Positions 1 to 8,916 of a stretch of 64,000 bases of DNA are shown piece by piece. Position 1 is the first letter of the stretch. Each line of letters starts with the position of its first letter. Origin of the DNA: Hyphomicrobium sp. 99 (GTDB lineage Bacteria; Pseudomonadota; Alphaproteobacteria; Rhizobiales; Hyphomicrobiaceae); the NCBI RefSeq assembly GCF_000384335.2, contig NZ_KQ031382.1:3793545-3857544 (forward strand), read 5' to 3'. The position numbers and the translations under genes were made by a program. The notes under the pieces were generated by a model. The model was not told the DNA's origin, did not search any database, and was given only the letters and a program-made list of their open reading frames with translations.

Positions 1-205
1 GAGCGCGTGGAGCAGGCGAGAGCGCGACAGTTGAAATGGACGCGACATCGCTTTCTCGCAGAGTCCGGTGTTCTTTGAGTGGAATTGCCGAATAGAACGG
101 CACAGTCGGCGCTCTTTTGTCTAAATTGTCATCACGCGTTATTTTTGAGCCGATGTAAAATTGAGCGCGTAATTACCGATTCGCGGTTCCTAAGGGACGG
201 CTGGC

Positions 206-487
206 GTGACCCTGGTCATCGTCTTCATCGGCGCCATTTGCTACTATTATTTTGGTGCCATCGGCGCTGTCCTCGGCGCCTTGGTCATAACCTCCTCACT
301 TTCTAAATCGAGAGCCGACGCCATTCTGCCGTCGCTTGCTTTTATCGCTTTCTCATGGGCAGCGGGCAACGTCATCGCGAGCAACGCCGGAGCCGCGGCA
401 GGCGTTATCTTCGCCACCGCCGTCGCACTATGGTTTGAAGGTGGCAATAAACCTCGCCACCACCGCCCGGCCATCGATAAACACTGA
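206..487 (+). CDS. small hydrophobic membrane protein, function unknown
   Basis: A 93-residue protein, nearly all of it hydrophobic: alternating Gly/Ala/Val/Ile stretches at about residues 2-30 and 40-78 would make two to four membrane segments, followed by a short basic His/Arg/Lys tail. The start is GTG, chosen because AAGGGA lies about eight bases upstream and the reading frame has strong hydrophobic coherence. I recognise no family. It stands alone ahead of the aldo/keto reductase with a 184-bp gap. It could be a spurious ORF, but the membrane-like composition argues for a real gene. Confidence 0.5.
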   Translation: MTLVIVFIGAICYYYFGAIGAVLGALVITSSLSKSRADAILPSLAFIAFSWAAGNVIASNAGAAAGVIFATAVALWFEGGNKPRHHRPAIDKH

Positions 488-517
488 CGCGATCGCGCGA
501 GCTTCCGACGCTGCCAA

Positions 518-534
518 CACTGTTCACAACAGTG
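518..534. repeat. 7-bp inverted repeat upstream of the aldo/keto reductase
   Basis: CACTGTT and AACAGTG flank a 3-base CAC loop, and AACAGTG occurs a second time at 539-545. It lies in the 184-bp gap before the aldo/keto reductase and could be a regulator site or a small hairpin. The function is unknown. Confidence 0.3.
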
Positions 535-671
535 CCACAACAGTGAACGTCCGTCTTGCACGCGGGGTCTACTCCCCGACGGGCAAAGACTGCATCACAC
601 CTTTGCAATGACGGGAACGAGGCCTACATCACGGCTGCACCCCGATTACGTACTCACGCCGCGAGGTACCC

Positions 672-1667
672 ATGGAATACGTCAAGCTCGGCCACACCGG
701 TCTCGAGGTCTCCCGCATTTGCCTAGGCTGCATGAGCTACGGCCAATCCGACAGCGGCGTCATGAAATGGGCGTGGACATTGAGCGAGGAAGACAGCCGC
801 CCCTACATCAAGACGGCATTGGAACACGGCATAAACTTCTTCGACACTGCGAATGTCTATTCGCACGGCGAAAGTGAACGCGTGCTCGGCCGCGCCCTTC
901 GCGATTTTGCAAAGCGCGACGAAGTCGTCATCGCCACAAAAGTATATTCCCCCATGCGGCTTGGACCGAACGGCAAGGGCCTCTCGCGCAAGGCGATACT
1001 TTCCGAGATTGACGACAGCCTGAAACGCCTCGGCACCGACTACGTCGATCTCTACATCATCCATCGTTACGACTACGAAACGCCGCTCGAGGAAACGCTC
1101 GAAGCCCTCGACGAGGTCGTGCGCTCAGGAAAGGCGCTCTATCTCGGCGCATCCTCGATGTACGCCTGGCAGTTCATGAAAGCCATCGGCTTGCAGCGCG
1201 CAAATGGCTGGGCGCAATTCATATCCATGCAGAACTATTACAACCTGATGTATCGCGAAGAGGAGCGCGAGATGCTGCCACTCTGCAAATCCGAGGGCAT
1301 CGGCGTCACACCCTGGTCGCCGCTAGCGCGAGGACGCCTTACACGTCCCTGGCAGAATGAGCCGCAAACGGAACGCGCCAAAAACGATGCGCTTGGGGAT
1401 CGTCTTTACGAAAAGTCGAAGAAGTTGGACAAGCCGGTCGTCGATCGCGTGCTCGAGGTTGCCAAAGCGCGAGGCGTTTCTCCGGCCCAGGTCGCGCTGG
1501 CCTGGATGCTCAGTAAGCCCGCCGTAACCTCTCCCATCATCGGCGCGACCAAGCCCCATCAACTCGACGACGCGATAAAGGCCGTATCGCTCAAGCTCTC
1601 GGACGAAGAAATTGCCCATCTTGAAGACCTGTATGAGCCTCACCACGCGCCAGAAGGCTATGTCTAG
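672..1667 (+). CDS. aldo/keto reductase (YajO/Tas-like)
   Basis: A 331-residue NAD(P)H-dependent oxidoreductase of the aldo/keto reductase superfamily (TIM barrel, cytosolic). The catalytic tetrad is visible: Asp58 and Tyr63 in FFDTANVYSHGE, Lys90 in VVIATK and His131 in YIIHRYD. The C-terminal cofactor-binding stretch PIIGATKPHQLDDA is also present. The ATG start has GAGG six bases upstream. Family members of this branch reduce a wide range of aldehydes and ketones, so no substrate can be named. It reads in the same direction as the MFS carrier 76 bp downstream and may be co-transcribed with it. Confidence 0.93.
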   Translation: MEYVKLGHTGLEVSRICLGCMSYGQSDSGVMKWAWTLSEEDSRPYIKTALEHGINFFDTANVYSHGESERVLGRALRDFAKRDEVVIATKVYSPMRLGPNGKGLSRKAILSEIDDSLKRLGTDYVDLYIIHRYDYETPLEETLEALDEVVRSGKALYLGASSMYAWQFMKAIGLQRANGWAQFISMQNYYNLMYREEEREMLPLCKSEGIGVTPWSPLARGRLTRPWQNEPQTERAKNDALGDRLYEKSKKLDKPVVDRVLEVAKARGVSPAQVALAWMLSKPAVTSPIIGATKPHQLDDAIKAVSLKLSDEEIAHLEDLYEPHHAPEGYV

Positions 1668-1743
1668 GCCGCAGTTTCGAAAATTCTGAACCGCCGCGCG
1701 GCTCGCGCGTTTCCCTGCGAAGCGCCAGCGAGTCCTGCGGTTC

Positions 1744-3207
1744 ATGCAAAAGCCGGTTGCAAGCGAGAAAGCAGAAAGCGGGACTATCGTCGAAACGACG
1801 ATACCGTCGCGTCTCGATCGCTTGCCCTTTGGACGCTTCCACGTCCTCGTCATCGCAGCGCTCGGCATCACGTGGATTCTTGACGGACTCGAGGTCACGC
1901 TTGTCGGCGCCATAGCGGGAGCTCTGAAGGAAAGCCCGGCGCTGCGTTTCACCAATACCGATGTCGGAATAACGAACAGCGCCTATCTCGCAGGCGCTGT
2001 GCTCGGAGGGCTATTCTTCGGCTGGCTAACAGACAGACTCGGCCGCAAAAAGCTCTTCTTCATCACGCTGACGACATACATGATCGCGACGATCGCCACC
2101 TCCTTCTCATGGAATCTCCTGAGCTTCTCACTGTTTCGCTTTTTCACCGGAGCCGGTATCGGCGGCGAATATACGGCCGTGAATTCGACGATCCAGGAAT
2201 TGGTGCCTGCCCGCTATCGCGGCTGGACCGATCTCAGTATCAACGGCAGCTTCTGGCTGGGCGCCGCGCTTGGCGCTTTGGGCTCGGTCGTCCTGCTCAA
2301 TAGCGCACTCATACCCTCCGACATGGGATGGCGACTGACTTTCCTCATCGGAGGCGGGTTGAGCGCTTTCATTTTCCTGCTGCGCCTCTGGATCCCCGAG
2401 AGCCCGCGCTGGCTCATCACACACGGCCTGGCAGAGAAGGCTGAAAAAATCATCGGTGACATCGAAGCGAGGTTCCATCGGGAAAATCATTTTCTCAATG
2501 ATGGAGAAATCAAAACGACGCGCCTGAAAACACGCACCCATACGCCACTCTGGGAAGTCGCAACATCCATTCTGAAAACACACCGCGAGCGGGCGATTGT
2601 CGGCTTCGCTCTGATGACCGCGCAGGCCTATTTCTATAACGCGATCTTCTTCACCTATGCGCTCGTTCTTTCCTCGTTTTACGGCGTACGGACGGATAAA
2701 ATCGGTTGGTATCTTCTTCCATTCGCGGCCGGAAATTTCCTTGGACCGCTGATCCTCGGACGGCTCTTTGATATTTGGGGACGCCGCCCGATGCTGATCA
2801 TGACGTATAGCGTTTCCGGCGTGCTGCTCGCCGTCACAGGATATCTGTTTGCAGCCAATCTCGTCTCGTATTCCACGCTCACCATCGCATGGGTGATCGT
2901 GTTCTTCTTCGGTTCGGCGGCATCGAGTTCAGCCTATCTGACCGTCAGCGAGTCCTTTCCGCTTGAAGTCCGCGCGTTCGCGATCTCGCTCTTTTATGCT
3001 GTTGGCACGGGTGTGGGCGGCGTCATCGGCCCCGCGTTCCTCGCCCATCTGATCGATACCGGATCGCGCGATAGCGTATTCATAGGCTATCTCATTGGTA
3101 CGGTGCTGATGCTTTCAGCAGCCGTCATTGCCTGGCTCAAAGCGGCCGCCGCCGAAGGCAAACCACTCGAACAAGTCGCGCGCCCTCTGTCGCTCGCCGA
3201 CGAATAG
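1744..3207 (+). CDS. MFS transporter, sugar-porter / aromatic-acid symporter-like
   Basis: A 487-residue inner-membrane carrier of the major facilitator superfamily with about 12 membrane helices. Motif A is seen as GWLTDRLGRKK near residue 95, the PESPRWLI motif that marks the sugar-porter/metabolite-symporter branch lies at the end of the first half, and a second motif-A-like LFDIWGRRPM starts the second half. Substrate cannot be read from the sequence. The stop lies only 7 bp from the convergent ssuB stop, with no clear terminator between them. Confidence 0.9.
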   Translation: MQKPVASEKAESGTIVETTIPSRLDRLPFGRFHVLVIAALGITWILDGLEVTLVGAIAGALKESPALRFTNTDVGITNSAYLAGAVLGGLFFGWLTDRLGRKKLFFITLTTYMIATIATSFSWNLLSFSLFRFFTGAGIGGEYTAVNSTIQELVPARYRGWTDLSINGSFWLGAALGALGSVVLLNSALIPSDMGWRLTFLIGGGLSAFIFLLRLWIPESPRWLITHGLAEKAEKIIGDIEARFHRENHFLNDGEIKTTRLKTRTHTPLWEVATSILKTHRERAIVGFALMTAQAYFYNAIFFTYALVLSSFYGVRTDKIGWYLLPFAAGNFLGPLILGRLFDIWGRRPMLIMTYSVSGVLLAVTGYLFAANLVSYSTLTIAWVIVFFFGSAASSSAYLTVSESFPLEVRAFAISLFYAVGTGVGGVIGPAFLAHLIDTGSRDSVFIGYLIGTVLMLSAAVIAWLKAAAAEGKPLEQVARPLSLADE

Positions 3208-3214
3208 CGCCGGA

Positions 3215-4003
3215 TCAGACTTCCTTGAGAATTCTAGCCTGCAGGGCCGCCAGATGCGGGTCCGTGCGATCGCGCGGTCTTTCCGCCGTAACATCGACGT
3301 CAAAGGTCAGACGGCCATTCTTGATGACGACGACGCGATCCGCCAGCGCCACCGCCTCCGCGACGTCGTGTGTGATGAGAAGCGTCGTAAATTTGCGATC
3401 GAGCCAAAGCCTTTCGAGTAGCCCGTGCATATCGACACGCGTGAGCGCATCGAGCGCGCCGAAAGGTTCATCGAGAAGAAGCACGCTCGGCCGTCCGACG
3501 AGCACGCGCGCCAACGCGACGCGCTGGCGCTGTCCACCCGAGAGTACAGCCGGCCAATCGTTGAGACGATCGGCGAGTCCGACATCGTTGAGCGCTTCGA
3601 CGGCGGTTTCGCGCCAGCCGGGCTGACGCGCGATACCGACATTGCTCAAGACGTTCTGCCACGGCAGCAGACGGGCATCCTGGAAAAGCAGCCGCACGGA
3701 ATCCTGGAGCCCGAGGACCGGCTTCCCGTCGATGACGACGCGTCCATCTTCCGGTTGATCGAGGCCGACGATCAAACGCATGAGCGTTGATTTGCCGACG
3801 CCCGAACGGCCGACGATCGCAACGAATTGGCCAGCGGGAACGTCCAAGCTGAGCCCGTCGAGAACGACACGTTGTCCGAACGAACGCTTCAGCCCCTCGA
3901 GCTTCAGCGACTTGCCGAGATGCTTGATCTCTTCTTCGCGCGGGGAGGCCTCGGAAGACTCCGAGCTGATGAGCTTCCGGCGGCTGTCAATTCGCTTCAA
4001 CAT
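3215..4003 (-). CDS. ssuB: aliphatic sulfonate ABC transporter, ATP-binding protein SsuB
   Basis: A 262-residue ABC ATPase of the nitrate/sulfonate/taurine importer family. It shows Walker A GRSGVGKST (65-73), Q-loop Gln108 in LFQDARLLPW, signature LSGGQRQRVA (154-163), Walker B VLLLDEP (174-180) and H-loop His212. An N-terminal charged extension of about 30 residues precedes the ABC fold. It is the last gene of ssuD-ssuC-ssuB, 25 bp after ssuC, and would energise uptake of alkanesulfonates as sulfur source together with SsuC and the divergently encoded SsuA. Assignment to Ssu rather than Tau rests on the linked monooxygenase. Confidence 0.9.
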   Translation of the reverse strand: MLKRIDSRRKLISSESSEASPREEEIKHLGKSLKLEGLKRSFGQRVVLDGLSLDVPAGQFVAIVGRSGVGKSTLMRLIVGLDQPEDGRVVIDGKPVLGLQDSVRLLFQDARLLPWQNVLSNVGIARQPGWRETAVEALNDVGLADRLNDWPAVLSGGQRQRVALARVLVGRPSVLLLDEPFGALDALTRVDMHGLLERLWLDRKFTTLLITHDVAEAVALADRVVVIKNGRLTFDVDVTAERPRDRTDPHLAALQARILKEV

Positions 4004-4028
4004 GGCTGCGATTACCTGATGCGTTTGT

Positions 4029-4829
4029 TTAAGCCGAGACGGAGCCGGTGCTGTGATAGGCTGGATGCCACGCCAGGACCCGGTGCTCGATCAGCTTCGT
4101 CGCTACGTCCGCTGCCTTCCCAAGCAGCGCATATACGAGAATGCCAAGCACGACGACGTCGGTCTGCAGAAATTCACGCGCATTCATCGTCATGTATCCG
4201 ATACCGGACGTCGCCGAGATCGTTTCAGCCACGATCAGCGTCAGCCACATGATTCCGAGAGCGTAGCGCAAGCCGACCAGCACCGAAGGCATTGCACCCG
4301 GCAGAACCACGCGCCAAAAAATCGCGAAAGGACCGAGCCCGTTCACCTTCGCCATTTCGATCAACCCACGATCGATCGTGCGTATTCCATGAAACGTGTT
4401 GAGGTAGATCGGGAACATGGTTCCTACAGCGACTAGAAACACCTTCGCAGTCTCATCGATCCCGAACCACAGGATCACCATCGGGATGATGGCAAGATGC
4501 GGAATGTTGCGCAGCATCTGCAGTCCGGAATCAAGAAACCGTTCTGCCGGACGCGACACACCGTTGAGAACGCCGAGAAGAAATCCCAGGCTTCCGCCGA
4601 TCGCAAGACCCACAATGGCGCGATTGAAGCTGATGAACACGTTATGGGCGAGCGTGCCGTCCTTTGCGGTGTGCCAGAAGGCCACCGCGACTTGGCTCGG
4701 AGCCGGAAGCACGCGTTGCTCGATCAGGCCCACTCGAGCGGCGAGTTCCCAAAGAACGAGAACCGAAACCGGCAATAACCAAGGCGTCAGACGTTCGATA
4801 ATGCTTTCGCCGCGCGAAGTCCGGCTCAT
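4029..4829 (-). CDS. ssuC: aliphatic sulfonate ABC transporter permease SsuC
   Basis: A 266-residue permease of the BPD_transp_1 family with about six membrane helices and the cytoplasmic EAA loop ([20 protein letters not shown]) that contacts SsuB. The ATG at 4829 was chosen because it forms a 4-base ATGA overlap with the ssuD stop, the usual sign of translational coupling. A longer reading to 5270 only runs through ssuD in the wrong frame. It forms the transmembrane channel for sulfonate import. Confidence 0.92.
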   Translation of the reverse strand: MSRTSRGESIIERLTPWLLPVSVLVLWELAARVGLIEQRVLPAPSQVAVAFWHTAKDGTLAHNVFISFNRAIVGLAIGGSLGFLLGVLNGVSRPAERFLDSGLQMLRNIPHLAIIPMVILWFGIDETAKVFLVAVGTMFPIYLNTFHGIRTIDRGLIEMAKVNGLGPFAIFWRVVLPGAMPSVLVGLRYALGIMWLTLIVAETISATSGIGYMTMNAREFLQTDVVVLGILVYALLGKAADVATKLIEHRVLAWHPAYHSTGSVSA

Positions 4830-6004
4830 GACTGCCCCCGCTGACGTTCCTGCGGAAGAATCGAGTTTGCGATCGTCTCGCCGACCGGGCCGCCGGGATT
4901 GTCCCGTCGCCGGTGATCGCGAGAGCCATCGGCTAACGGCAGCAGCGGGAAGACGAGTTCCGCGAACCGGTACGCCTCTTCGAGATGCGGATAACCGGAG
5001 AAAATGAACGTGTCGATGCCAACACGCATGTACTCTTTGATGCGTTCCGCGACCGTCTCGGCATCGCCGACGAGCGCCGTACCCGCGCCGCCCCGCACCA
5101 ATCCGACACCCGCCCAGAGATTGGGACTGACTTCGAGCTTGTCTCGGCTTCCGCTGTGGAGCGCCAGCATGCGCTTCTGACCAACCGAATCCATCCGCTC
5201 GAATGTCTTCTGGGCCGCCGCGACCGTTTTCTCGTCGAGGTGCTTCAAAAGATCGTTTGCCGCACGCCAAGCTTGCTCATTCGTTTCGCGAACGATGACG
5301 TGAAGGCGAATGCCGAATGAAAGTTTGCGTCCTCGCGCCGCCGCAGCAGCCTGCGCCACCTGGACTTTTTTAGCGACCTCGGCAGGCGGCTCGCCCCACG
5401 TCAAATATTTGTCGACCTGCTCCGCCGCAACCGCGATCCCGGCATCGGATGAACCGCCGAAATAGAGCGGCGGGTGCGGAGTCTGAATGGGATGAAAGAG
5501 CAGCTGGCCATTTTCGACCTTGATGTGCCGGCCTTCATAATCGACGCGGCCGCCCGCCAGCAGCCCCCTGTAGACGTCGAGAAATTCCTTGGTCACTTCG
5601 TAGCGTTCGTCATGCGCCAGAAATACGCCGTCACCCTTATTCTCAACGGGATCACCACCCGTGACGACATTGATGAGCAGCCGCCCGTCTGAAATTCGGT
5701 CGAGCGTCGCAGTCATGCGCGCAGCGACCGCAGGCGAAAGAAGCCCCGGCCTCACCGCCACGAGGAAACGCAGATCTTTCGTCTGCGGCAACAGCGCCGA
5801 CGCAATCACCCACGAGTCTTCGCAGCTTCTCCCGGTCGGCAACAGCACGCCGAAATAGCCGAGACGGTCGGACGCTTCCGCGATCTGCTTCAAGTAAGTG
5901 AGATCGACCCGGCGGCCGCCGATCGATGACCCTAAATAATGCCCGTCGCCGTGCGTCGGCAGAAACCAAAGGACATTCGCGCGTTCTGCGGCTTCGATCG
6001 TCAC
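4826..6004 (-). CDS. ssuD: FMNH2-dependent alkanesulfonate monooxygenase SsuD
   Basis: A 392-residue bacterial luciferase-family enzyme that cleaves alkanesulfonates to aldehyde and sulfite with FMNH2 and O2. The sequence follows the SsuD family throughout: [13 protein letters not shown] near the N-terminus, [48 protein letters not shown], and [19 protein letters not shown] near the C-terminus. I chose the GTG at 6004 because GGGGAAG lies six bases upstream and the protein then begins ten residues before the conserved core. The TTG at 6088 would add 28 unlike residues. The FMN reductase partner (SsuE) is not in the window. Confidence 0.93.
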   Translation of the reverse strand: MTIEAAERANVLWFLPTHGDGHYLGSSIGGRRVDLTYLKQIAEASDRLGYFGVLLPTGRSCEDSWVIASALLPQTKDLRFLVAVRPGLLSPAVAARMTATLDRISDGRLLINVVTGGDPVENKGDGVFLAHDERYEVTKEFLDVYRGLLAGGRVDYEGRHIKVENGQLLFHPIQTPHPPLYFGGSSDAGIAVAAEQVDKYLTWGEPPAEVAKKVQVAQAAAAARGRKLSFGIRLHVIVRETNEQAWRAANDLLKHLDEKTVAAAQKTFERMDSVGQKRMLALHSGSRDKLEVSPNLWAGVGLVRGGAGTALVGDAETVAERIKEYMRVGIDTFIFSGYPHLEEAYRFAELVFPLLPLADGSRDHRRRDNPGGPVGETIANSILPQERQRGQS

Positions 6005-6252
6005 AACCAACTTCCCCGGTGTTTGAACCCTCGACGTGAGGCATCGCTTCGGATGGCCAGCATCTCGACCTCCAACAATCCAACGCAACGCTCTGTTTTA
6101 TTGGACGAGCGGACGAGCGATCACAAACAACAAAAAACGATTAGCTTTTCGAATTTTTGTATTGGCGTTCCGAGTGTTGGCTTCGCTTTACTCGGGCAAA
6201 GCCAATGGCTGCAGCCGTAAACTCGTCGCGGCACAACTCGGGGTATATCAAT
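6005..6252. promoter_or_regulatory. divergent ssuD/ssuA control region
   Basis: This 248-bp AT-richer stretch holds the start signals for ssuDCB (left) and ssuA (right). An inverted repeat TTGGCTT (6177-6183) / AAGCCAA (6199-6205) lies about 48 bp before ssuA. Sulfonate genes are usually controlled by LysR regulators such as Cbl/CysB or SsuR; no such gene is in the window, and I cannot identify their site with confidence. Confidence 0.45.
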
Positions 6253-7230
6253 ATGAATCGACGCCACTTCTCTAGCGGCCTTGCTGTTCTTGGGCTGACC
6301 CTGGCTTCAGGATTGAGCGGCGCCGCCGCAGCCGACGCCCCGACAACCGTCAGGATTGGCTTTCAAAAGTCTTCAACCCTCATCAATGTGCTGAAAGCGA
6401 ACGGCGAGCTTCAGAAGGCGCTATCTGAACTCGGCGTATCCATTACCTGGTCGGAATTTCCGAGCGGCTTGCCATTGCTTGAAGCGCTCAACGTTGGCGC
6501 CATCGATATCTCTGGTGACGTTGCAGATACAGTTCCGATCTTTGCGCAAGCCGCAGGCGCCAAGCTGACCTATCTCGCGACGGAAGCACCTTCACCCTCG
6601 GCCCAAGCCCTGCTCGTGAAGTCGGACTCCCCGATCAAATCCGTTGCCGACCTCAAAGGCAAGAAGATCGCCGTCGCCAAGGCATCGGGCAGCCATTACC
6701 TGCTCATCGCCGCGCTGGCTCAGGCAGGTCTCAAGTTCAAAGACATCGAACCGGCTTATTTAACGCCAGCAGATGGCCGCGCCGCATTCGAGAAGGGCGC
6801 CGTCGACGCCTGGGCGACGTGGGACCCATTCGTCTCCGCCGTCCAAAAGCAATCGGACGTTCGCATTCTCGCTGACGGCAAGGGCATCGCGGACTATCGG
6901 CGCTACTACCTCGCGTCCTCCACTTTCGCCGCTGCGCGGCCTGACGTGCTGAAGATCGTCTTCGCGAAGCTCAAAGAATCGGGCGAATGGACGAAGAAGA
7001 ATCCGGAAGCCGCCGCCAAGCTCTTGGCGCCCGTTTGGGGGCTGGATGAGGCGATCGTTACGGCCGCAAACAGCCGGCGTAGCTACGAGGTGCAGCCTGT
7101 CGTTGCTGAAAACCTGACCGACGAGCAGAAAATCGCCGACGTGTTCTTTGCAGAGGGCGTTCTGCCGAAAGAGATCAAGGCCAGCGAAGCTCAGATCTGG
7201 TCGCCTGAAAAGAAAGCGGCTGCGAACTAA
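6253..7230 (+). CDS. ssuA: aliphatic sulfonate ABC transporter substrate-binding protein SsuA
   Basis: A 325-residue periplasmic binding protein of the SsuA/TauA family. The N-terminus has a twin-arginine-like signal (Arg3-Arg4 in MNRRHFSSG) followed by a hydrophobic stretch and an Ala-rich cleavage site (SGAAAADA), so Tat export is plausible. The mature domain starts with TVRIGFQKS and holds SVADLKGKKIAVAKASGSHY, typical of the family. The ATG at 6253 gives a proper signal peptide; an upstream in-frame start would bury it. It is transcribed away from ssuDCB, unlike the common single operon. Confidence 0.9.
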   Translation: MNRRHFSSGLAVLGLTLASGLSGAAAADAPTTVRIGFQKSSTLINVLKANGELQKALSELGVSITWSEFPSGLPLLEALNVGAIDISGDVADTVPIFAQAAGAKLTYLATEAPSPSAQALLVKSDSPIKSVADLKGKKIAVAKASGSHYLLIAALAQAGLKFKDIEPAYLTPADGRAAFEKGAVDAWATWDPFVSAVQKQSDVRILADGKGIADYRRYYLASSTFAAARPDVLKIVFAKLKESGEWTKKNPEAAAKLLAPVWGLDEAIVTAANSRRSYEVQPVVAENLTDEQKIADVFFAEGVLPKEIKASEAQIWSPEKKAAAN

Positions 7231-7266
7231 GTCAGATCTTTCTTCCTTTCCGCTACGAAGCCACAA

Positions 7267-8877
7267 TCAATGAGCAACAGAGGCGCCGCCGCTAGGTGGC
7301 GCCTTTCTTGCGAAAAGCAGCGCCACCGCAGCGATCGCGAGCATGACCGCGATCACGGCAAACGTATCACTGAAGCCCATGACCAGCGCCTGACGCTTGA
7401 CCGTATTGCCGAGAGCGATCACCGCTTGATGCTTGGCCATCGCCACATCGGAAATGCCGTGCGACATGAAATAGCGGGTCATCTCGTCGAGCCGCTGCCG
7501 AACATCGTCCCGATAGACCGTCACCGATTGTCCGATGATGTTCGAGTGAAATTGCTCGCGCTTCGTGATGATGGTTTCGAGTGCAGCGGTGCCGACGGCG
7601 CCGGCCAGGTTACGCAGCATGTTGAAAAGACCGGAAGCGTTGGCTGCATCTTTCGGCGCGATGCTTGAAGTCGCGATGGCCGTCAGCGGCGTCAGGATGA
7701 GTGCCTGACCAACAGCGCGCACGATATTCGGCACGAAGAACTGATCACCGGAATAATCGAGTGACATGTTGACGTTCATGAAACAGCTGAGCGCAAAGAG
7801 CGCGATGCCTGCAACGCCGATATAACGCACATCGAAATGCTTCATCAGCAGAGGCACGAACGGGATAATCAGTAACTGCGGCAAGCCGGTCCACGCGAGA
7901 ACGTTCCCGATCTGCTCGGCGTTATAACCCTGCACCTGCCCGAGATACTGCGGCAGCACGTAGACCGTCCCGAACAGCGCGAAGCCGACGAGCATGTTCG
8001 CGACGGTGCCGACACCGAAATTCCGGTTTCTGAAAAGCCTGAGATCGACCAGCGGCTTTTTCACGACAAGCTCGATCCACACGAACGCCACCAAAAACAC
8101 CACCGCGATAACCGCGAGCTTCACGATGAAGGGCGACCCGAACCAGTCATCCTTGTTGCCCTCTTCAAGCAGTGTCTGCAGCGACGAAAGCCCGATTGCC
8201 ATCGTGATGATGCCGGCCCAATCGCCTTCCTTGAGAAGACCAAGCTGCATCTTGTCCTTCTCGAGCGTGAACCACAGCGCGATGATCATGATCGCGCTTG
8301 GAATTGCGTTGATGAAGAAAATTTTCTGCCAGCCATAGTTCTCCGTCAGATATCCGCCGATCGTTGGGCCGATCGCGGGAGCAAACGTGACGGCTATGGC
8401 GAAAAGGGCCAAACCCACGGGTTGTTGAGGCTTCGGCAACTTCGTCACGACCATCGTGAACGCCATCGGGATCAGCACGCCGCCGGCAAAACCCTGAAGG
8501 CCGCGCATCGCGATCATCGTGCCGAGATCGTGAGCGAACGCGCACGCCATCGAGAACACGGCGAAGAAGAAAGTGCTGGCGATCATGTACCGGCGAAACC
8601 CGAAAACACGGCTGAAATATCCGGTCAGAGGAATGACGATGATTTCGCCGATCAAATACGACGTCGAAATCCACGCACCGTTGTCGGCGCCCGTCCCGAT
8701 ACCGCCTTCGATATCGAGAAGGGACGCATTGGTGATTTGAATGTTCAGGATCGACATGAACGCGCCGATCATGCCGGCGACGACGGCGATCCAAGTCGTC
8801 AGACTTGCTTTATCGGCAATGTCAGCCGGTGCCTTTGGAAAATGTGCACCGGCTGCTGTTTGAACCGTGCTTGCCAT
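7267..8877 (-). CDS. emrB: DHA2-family MFS efflux pump, EmrB-like
   Basis: A 536-residue inner-membrane drug:H+ antiporter of the DHA2 (14-helix) family. Characteristic stretches are LNIQITNASLLDI in helix 1, GFRRYMIAS, the antiporter motif around LQGFAGGVLIPMAF, and VTFAPAIGPTIGGYL. The start ATG is preceded by GGGAG at nine bases. It follows emrA in the same direction with a 39-bp gap. Together with the adaptor and an outer-membrane TolC protein encoded elsewhere it would extrude hydrophobic drugs or other amphiphiles. Symbol by family resemblance; substrate unknown. Confidence 0.88.
   Translation of the reverse strand: MASTVQTAAGAHFPKAPADIADKASLTTWIAVVAGMIGAFMSILNIQITNASLLDIEGGIGTGADNGAWISTSYLIGEIIVIPLTGYFSRVFGFRRYMIASTFFFAVFSMACAFAHDLGTMIAMRGLQGFAGGVLIPMAFTMVVTKLPKPQQPVGLALFAIAVTFAPAIGPTIGGYLTENYGWQKIFFINAIPSAIMIIALWFTLEKDKMQLGLLKEGDWAGIITMAIGLSSLQTLLEEGNKDDWFGSPFIVKLAVIAVVFLVAFVWIELVVKKPLVDLRLFRNRNFGVGTVANMLVGFALFGTVYVLPQYLGQVQGYNAEQIGNVLAWTGLPQLLIIPFVPLLMKHFDVRYIGVAGIALFALSCFMNVNMSLDYSGDQFFVPNIVRAVGQALILTPLTAIATSSIAPKDAANASGLFNMLRNLAGAVGTAALETIITKREQFHSNIIGQSVTVYRDDVRQRLDEMTRYFMSHGISDVAMAKHQAVIALGNTVKRQALVMGFSDTFAVIAVMLAIAAVALLFARKAPPSGGASVAH
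7281..7304 (+). terminator. possible terminator of ssuA inside the emrB 3' end
   Basis: AGGCGCC (7281-7287) and GGCGCCT (7298-7304) form a 7-bp stem followed by TTCTT in the ssuA direction. It lies about 50 bp after the ssuA stop and overlaps the last codons of convergent emrB. The T tract is short, so efficiency is uncertain. Confidence 0.4.
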
Positions 8878-8916
8878 AACTGCTTACTCCCGCACGCGGC
8901 GAAGGTGTTCCCACCT

